A DNA stretch of 40,769 bases from an uncultured Campylobacter sp. (lineage in GTDB: Bacteria > Campylobacterota > Campylobacteria > Campylobacterales > Campylobacteraceae): NCBI RefSeq assembly GCF_938041645.1, contig NZ_CALIST010000008.1:1-40769 (forward strand), in the 5' to 3' direction. This document shows, one piece after another, positions 37,849 through 40,769 of this stretch. Both the position numbers and the translations under genes were made by a program. How positions within the stretch are numbered: the stretch's first letter is position 1; each line of letters begins with the position of its first letter. The notes below the pieces were generated by a model. That model worked only from the letters and a program-made list of their open reading frames with translations. It did not search any database and was not told the origin of the DNA.

Positions 37849-38486
37849 GAGCGCTATTTTTCTTAACGGTTTTGATCTCCTTCGCATTTTCGCATGCGCT
37901 TCATCTTTTCGCGACGCAAGAGGGCGATAGAGTGGCAATTTATAGCTATTTTTATAAAAATTCTCCCTGCATGGAGTGCGAAGTTTTAATCAGTGCGGAC
38001 GGGCGCGAAATTGTGCGCACTAGGACCGATAAAGAGGGACTTGCGAGCATACGAATACCCGCTAAAAATTTTACTATTCAAATTTATGGAGGCGCGGGAC
38101 ACGGCGCACAGATGGAATTTAGCGCCGAGGACTTTACGCCGCAGGATTCCGGTGATCCTGAAAATTCCACGCCGCAAAATTCTGACGTTTCTAAAAATCC
38201 TGTGCCGCAAAATTTGAACGCCGCTAAAAATTCCGCGTTCGAAGGCAGTGCGTCCGAAAATATCGCACCGAAAGGCAGTATGCCTAAAAATAAAATTTCA
38301 AGTGTTTCCGAGCCTTTGGAAAATTCCGCCTCGCAAAGCATCTTGCCGAAAGAAAGCCCTAAGAGTGATATTAGGAGCCTGGCGTTTCAAAGCCAGTCCG
38401 CCGAGGCGCCTAAAATCGCGCTTTGTTTGGCCTTGATTTTCGGCTTTTTTGGCTTAATGTGGCTAGCGAAAAGAGCGCGCAAATGA
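37845..38486 (+). CDS. nikL: Nickel ECF transporter accessory component NikL
   Basis: A 213-residue protein with an N-terminal signal anchor (MRALFFLTVLISFAFSHALHLFA), a small periplasmic beta domain (GDRVAIYSYFYKNSPCMECEVLI, TDKEGLASIRIP, GGAGHGAQMEFS) and a C-terminal membrane helix (IALCLALIFGFFGLMWLAKRARK). This is the NikL layout: two transmembrane segments flanking a carboxypeptidase-like soluble domain. Between about residues 105 and 185 is a low-complexity linker with roughly 10-11 residue steps (PENSTPQNS, SKNPVPQNL, AKNSAFEGS, SENIAPKGS), a further example of the insertions in this genome. It overlaps nikM by 4 bases at the start and nikQ by 4 at the end. Confidence 0.82.
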   Translation: MRALFFLTVLISFAFSHALHLFATQEGDRVAIYSYFYKNSPCMECEVLISADGREIVRTRTDKEGLASIRIPAKNFTIQIYGGAGHGAQMEFSAEDFTPQDSGDPENSTPQNSDVSKNPVPQNLNAAKNSAFEGSASENIAPKGSMPKNKISSVSEPLENSASQSILPKESPKSDIRSLAFQSQSAEAPKIALCLALIFGFFGLMWLAKRARK

Positions 38487-39130
38487 GCCCTGCCGTATCA
38501 CTGCTCGCGTTTTTCATCTTCAGCTTTGGCGTCGGACTTAGCGAGCAGCTTTACGCGGCGTTTTTTGCCCCGCCGCTACTTCTTTTTGCGCTTAAAATTT
38601 CGATTGCGCGCGCGGTCTGCACAAGGCTTGCGGTATTAAATATCTTTGCGATTTTAAGCGCGTTAAGCCCCGCTATAGTCGGCAACTACGAGCTTGCGGG
38701 CGTGATATTTTTGCGCGCGAATTTGATAATGGCGTTTGCAATTTTGCTATTTTACGGCAAGGACGAATATTTTTTCGCGCGCGGATTTTACGGGCTCGGG
38801 CTCGGCGAAAAGCTAAGCGCTTTGGTGTATTGCTGTGGGCGATTCGTAAATTTTTTACGCTCGGATCTGGCGAGGCTGCAAGCACTTTTGCGCATGCGCG
38901 GATTTGTAGGGACGAGCGGAATTTTCACTTATAAAATTTATGCGAATTTGATCGGGATTTTAGCGATTTCGGCACTTGAGCAAGCAAGGAATTTAAGCAT
39001 GGTAATGAGTGCGCGAGGGTTTTGCGGTAGGCTATTTTACGAACGTCGCGATGGCTTGAGCGTCTCGGAGGCCTCGTTTTTGGCGTTCGTGCTGGCATGC
39101 GTATCTGTTAAAATCGGAGCTATCTTATGA
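38483..39130 (+). CDS. nikQ: Nickel ECF transporter T component NikQ (CbiQ family)
   Basis: The transmembrane coupling subunit, 215 residues from the ATG at 38483 (ATGA overlap with nikL). About five hydrophobic segments: LLAFFIFSFGVGLSEQ, FFAPPLLLFALKISIARA, LAGVIFLRANLIMAFAILLF and the C-terminal LAFVLACVSVKIGAIL. The coupling helices with A-R-G type motifs are visible as ALLRMRGF and MVMSARGFCGR, which contact the ATPase. The frame is open upstream to 38423, but that start would lie inside nikL. It overlaps nikO by 4 bases. Confidence 0.9.
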   Translation: MSPAVSLLAFFIFSFGVGLSEQLYAAFFAPPLLLFALKISIARAVCTRLAVLNIFAILSALSPAIVGNYELAGVIFLRANLIMAFAILLFYGKDEYFFARGFYGLGLGEKLSALVYCCGRFVNFLRSDLARLQALLRMRGFVGTSGIFTYKIYANLIGILAISALEQARNLSMVMSARGFCGRLFYERRDGLSVSEASFLAFVLACVSVKIGAIL

Positions 39131-39903
39131 GCTGTTCGCTTAAGGCGCTGGATTTAAGCGCCAAAAATGGCGAGCGAGAAATTTTTCGCGGCGTAAATTT
39201 GAGCGTAGGGCATAAGGAAAAAGTGGCGATCTTGGGCGCGAACGGGCAGGGTAAGACGAGCCTGCTTCAAATTTTAGGCGGCCTAAGGCAATGGGGCGAG
39301 GGCAAGATCGAGCTTTTCGGCGAGAAGCTTGAGTGTGCGGAGGATTTTGTAAAATTTCGCCACGAGATCGGGTTTTTATTTCAAAACAGCGACGATCAAT
39401 TTTTGTGCGCGAGCGTGTTTGAGGACGTCGCATTTAGCCTGCGTGCGCAAAATGAGCGGTTAAAACGAGCACGAAATGTGGAGCAAAGGCGTGGAATTTT
39501 TTCTAAATTTTTTGGTCGTAAGGCGGAAATTTTAAGGCAGGGCAGCGAAAACGACCATCTAAAAAAGCTTGAAATTTTAGGTGAAGAGCAGATCGAGCGC
39601 AAGGCGCTGGAGACGCTGCGACGCTTGGGAATCGAACATCTACGCGAGCGGGTGCCCTTTCATCTAAGCGGCGGCGAGAAAAAGCTAGTGGCGCTTGCGG
39701 GCGCGCTGGTATGCGAGCCTAGGATACTGCTACTGGACGAGCCTACGACGGCACTTGATGAGGCGATGCAGGAGCGCGTGGCGGGGATTTTGGCGGAGCT
39801 TGACGTAAGCGAAATCATCGTCTCGCACGATAAAAGCTTCATCGATAAAATCGCAGATAAAATTTATTATTTAAAATCTGACGGGCTGTATGAAAGTCCA
39901 TGA
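39127..39903 (+). CDS. nikO: Nickel ECF transporter ATP-binding component NikO (CbiO family)
   Basis: The ATPase of the transporter, 258 residues. Walker A is GANGQGKTSLLQ, the Q-loop is IGFLFQNSDDQFLCASVFEDVAFS (with the ECF-typical N-x-D-x-Q-F), the signature is HLSGGEKKLVALAGAL, Walker B is ILLLDEPTTALDE, and the H-loop is IIVSHDKSFI. Between the Q-loop and the signature there is an extra charged stretch of about 40-50 residues (around 110-155: RRGIFSKFFGRKAEIL, ENDHLKKLEILGEEQIERK), not usual in CbiO. One ATPase serves the complex, as in other NikMNQO systems. The last 55 bases are repeated in degenerate form just downstream. Confidence 0.93.
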   Translation: MSCSLKALDLSAKNGEREIFRGVNLSVGHKEKVAILGANGQGKTSLLQILGGLRQWGEGKIELFGEKLECAEDFVKFRHEIGFLFQNSDDQFLCASVFEDVAFSLRAQNERLKRARNVEQRRGIFSKFFGRKAEILRQGSENDHLKKLEILGEEQIERKALETLRRLGIEHLRERVPFHLSGGEKKLVALAGALVCEPRILLLDEPTTALDEAMQERVAGILAELDVSEIIVSHDKSFIDKIADKIYYLKSDGLYESP

Positions 39904-39960
39904 TAAAATCATAGATAAATTTACCGTTTAAAATCAAGAGGCTTGTATAAGTCCATAATG
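39847..39960 (+). repeat. Degenerate tandem duplication of the nikO 3' end
   Basis: 39847-39904 (AAAATCGCAGATAAAATTTA ... AAAGTCCATGAT) is repeated at 39905-39960 (AAAATCATAGATAAATTTAC ... AAGTCCATAATG), period 58 bases, with roughly three of four positions identical. The second copy reads KIIDKFTV, stop, NQEACISP against the KIADKIYYLKSDGLYESP of NikO, so it is a decayed copy that ends at the tRNA. Confidence 0.7.
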
Positions 39961-40035
39961 GCGACCCTTGCGGGATTTGAACCACGCGTTTTCGCACTGA
40001 GAATGCAACGTCCTGAGCCACTAGACGAAAAGGTC
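39959..40035 (-). tRNA. tRNA-Glu, anticodon CTC, with one-base bulge in T-stem
   Basis: On the minus strand GACCTTT (acceptor) pairs with AAGGGTC, followed by discriminator G and an encoded CCA. D-arm GTCT...GGAC, anticodon stem TTGCA/TGCGA with loop TTCTCAG, so anticodon CTC (reads GAG). D-arm and GTCTAGTGG identity elements are those of tRNA-Glu. The T-arm is GCGTGG-TTCAAAT-CCCGC: pairing needs the T at 39984 to bulge out (GCG-GG with CCCGC), which is irregular. 77 nt in total. Confidence 0.85.
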
Positions 40036-40282
40036 AAGAAGCCACATTATAGCGACAAAAACAAAATTTTAGATAAAATACTAAATGTGGTGTCTTAATA
40101 TGACGATAAGTTTTTTTAGAATTTTAAAGAACGACACAGTGCTTATTGAGCTACGTTATTTAGATTAAAATTTAAAGTGCGATGGATATAATTTTAATTT
40201 TAGTCAATCGCACTTATTTTTGAGATAAATTTGGGATGTAAAATTTTATGATTTGACTGAAATTTTATATGCAAGACGGAGA
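40036..40282. other. Gap between tRNA-Glu and the PH-domain gene
   Basis: AT-rich, no gene seen. Contains the stem-loop at 40174-40215. A promoter for the minus-strand tRNA would lie just right of 40035; the TATAATG-like sequence at 40045-40051 on the minus strand is a possible -10. Confidence 0.4.
40174..40215. terminator. Stem-loop downstream of the PH-domain gene
   Basis: AAGTGCGAT (40175-40183) pairs perfectly with ATCGCACTT (40207-40215), loop 23 bases of A/T. T-rich sequence follows on both strands (ATTTTT on plus, TAAATTTTAAT on minus), so it may act in both directions; on the minus strand it ends the gene at 40283-40720. Confidence 0.6.
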
Positions 40283-40720
40283 TTAGCCTATCTTTTCCAT
40301 CGCTTTGTTTTTAAATGCTACGGGATTGGTGATATACGGGAAGCTAACCGCCGTTCCGCCGGTGCCTCGTACCACTACGGTACCGCAGCCGAAAATTCGC
40401 CCGAGGACACCTTGCGCCACAGATAGGCTCTCGATTTTCTCGTATTTCAGCTCTACGGTGTCGCGGCTGACAAAGCCTGCTTTACCGATTATACGCTGAT
40501 TTGTAATGGCAAGCTCGTTTGTTTTAAAAACAATCAATCCTTTAAGCAACGCCAGTATAAAAACTCCAAATAATATGACAAAAATTTCGTAATCACCTTT
40601 GCTAAATATAAGCAATGCAATGATTAAAAAAACAATAGCGGGAATGAAAACTGCCCAGTGAATTTTAGCTTTCGCAACTATCTCTTCGCCTTTTAGAAGG
40701 TTAGACTCTATATAACCCAT
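40283..40720 (-). CDS. Bacterial PH-domain (YdbS/YdbT-like) membrane protein
   Basis: A 145-residue protein. Residues 22-65 form two adjacent membrane helices (AVFIPAIVFLIIALLIF and IFVILFGVFILALLKGL). Residues 66-145 are a bacterial PH domain of the bPH_2 type: TNELAITNQRIIGKAGFVSRDTVELKYEKIESLSVAQGVLGRIFGCGTVVVRGTGGTAVSFPYI. The pattern T-N-x-R-(I/V), Y-x-x-I-x-S-(L/V), G-R-x-x-G-x-G-T-(V/I) is diagnostic. Its function in bacteria is not settled; it probably responds to membrane state. AAAGGATAATTTC precedes the ATG. The promoter appears to be controlled by a homopolymer (next entries), so expression may be phase variable. Confidence 0.88.
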   Translation of the reverse strand: MGYIESNLLKGEEIVAKAKIHWAVFIPAIVFLIIALLIFSKGDYEIFVILFGVFILALLKGLIVFKTNELAITNQRIIGKAGFVSRDTVELKYEKIESLSVAQGVLGRIFGCGTVVVRGTGGTAVSFPYITNPVAFKNKAMEKIG

Positions 40721-40752
40721 GAAATTATCCTTTAAAAGAAATTAGGATTTGA

Positions 40753-40758
40753 ATTATA
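40753..40758 (-). promoter_or_regulatory. -10 box (TATAAT) adjoining the homopolymer
   Basis: On the minus strand a perfect TATAAT begins directly after the poly-G run and lies 32 bases before the ATG of the PH-domain gene. The run therefore occupies the spacer between -10 and the unseen -35 region. Confidence 0.65.
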
Positions 40759-40769
40759 CCCCCCCCCCC
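40759..40769. repeat. Poly-C/G tract of at least 11 bases at the window end
   Basis: Eleven consecutive C on the plus strand, running to the last base of the window, so the true length is unknown. Long G/C tracts are the usual contingency loci of Campylobacter and change length by slippage. Here it touches the -10 box of the minus-strand gene. Confidence 0.85.

Overview
The window looks like a chromosomal piece of a Campylobacter, most likely one of the GC-richer oral species (C. gracilis or a near relative; the species is an inference). The leftmost block pgpA, a degenerate ATP-sulfurylase-like gene, cemR, ispDF, then mrp and dapD, keeps the order I recall for C. jejuni Cj1610 to Cj1605. The ribH-nusB-pyrF operon and the small Thi enzymes also look campylobacterial. 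All genes read as chromosomal housekeeping genes. I see no phage, IS element, integrase or CRISPR array.

Layout. 1-5274 (minus): pgpA (cut by the window edge), a repeat-inflated Sat-like protein, the atypical response regulator CemR and bifunctional IspDF. 5492-7890 (plus): thiC and mrp, overlapping by 4 bases. 8787-12079: a tandem pair of secreted paralogues followed closely by dapD. 12442-13968: a small secreted protein and a CDF metal exporter. 14173-23097: an ABC-F ATPase overlapping thiS, then thiF, thiG, thiH and thiE, spread out by long non-coding gaps and one inverted Sel1-repeat gene. 23277-25784: an uncharacterised membrane protein, a DUF3108 protein and a frameshifted Cdd1-type gene. 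26281-28458 (minus): ribH-nusB-pyrF with a clear terminator. 28590-28926: a dead SMR efflux gene. 29082-30590: sodB and a LysE-type exporter, convergent. 31063-35643 (minus): serS, a repeat-born ORF, a nadD-rsfS fusion and an NSS transporter. 35784-39903 (plus): a nickel ECF transporter operon nikK-(ORF)-nikM-nikL-nikQ-nikO with a NikR-like inverted repeat at its start. 39959-40035 (minus): a tRNA-Glu(CTC). 40283-40720 (minus): a bacterial PH-domain membrane protein whose promoter abuts a poly-G/C tract running off the window.

Functional links. The thi genes supply both halves of thiamin: ThiC makes the pyrimidine, ThiS/F/G/H make the thiazole and ThiE joins them. Mrp, an ApbC-type Fe-S carrier, is translationally coupled to the Fe-S enzyme ThiC. 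The nik operon imports nickel, and the CDF protein exports metal.

The most unusual property is a short AT-cored motif (AAATTT followed by a GC-rich half, about 13-15 bases per unit). It fills most intergenic gaps in quasi-tandem arrays and appears to have entered genes. At least seven conserved proteins (Sat-like, IspDF, ThiE, DUF3108, NusB, NadD, NikL) carry in-frame low-complexity insertions or tails of tens to about 200 residues, several with visible 6- or 9-residue periodicity. Three further ORFs (21269-21883, 33645-34385, 36546-37259), each between genes of one operon, consist almost wholly of translated repeats. I consider this repeat invasion of genes the best candidate for an undescribed system here. 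It recalls the in-frame palindromic elements of Rickettsia but has a different sequence.
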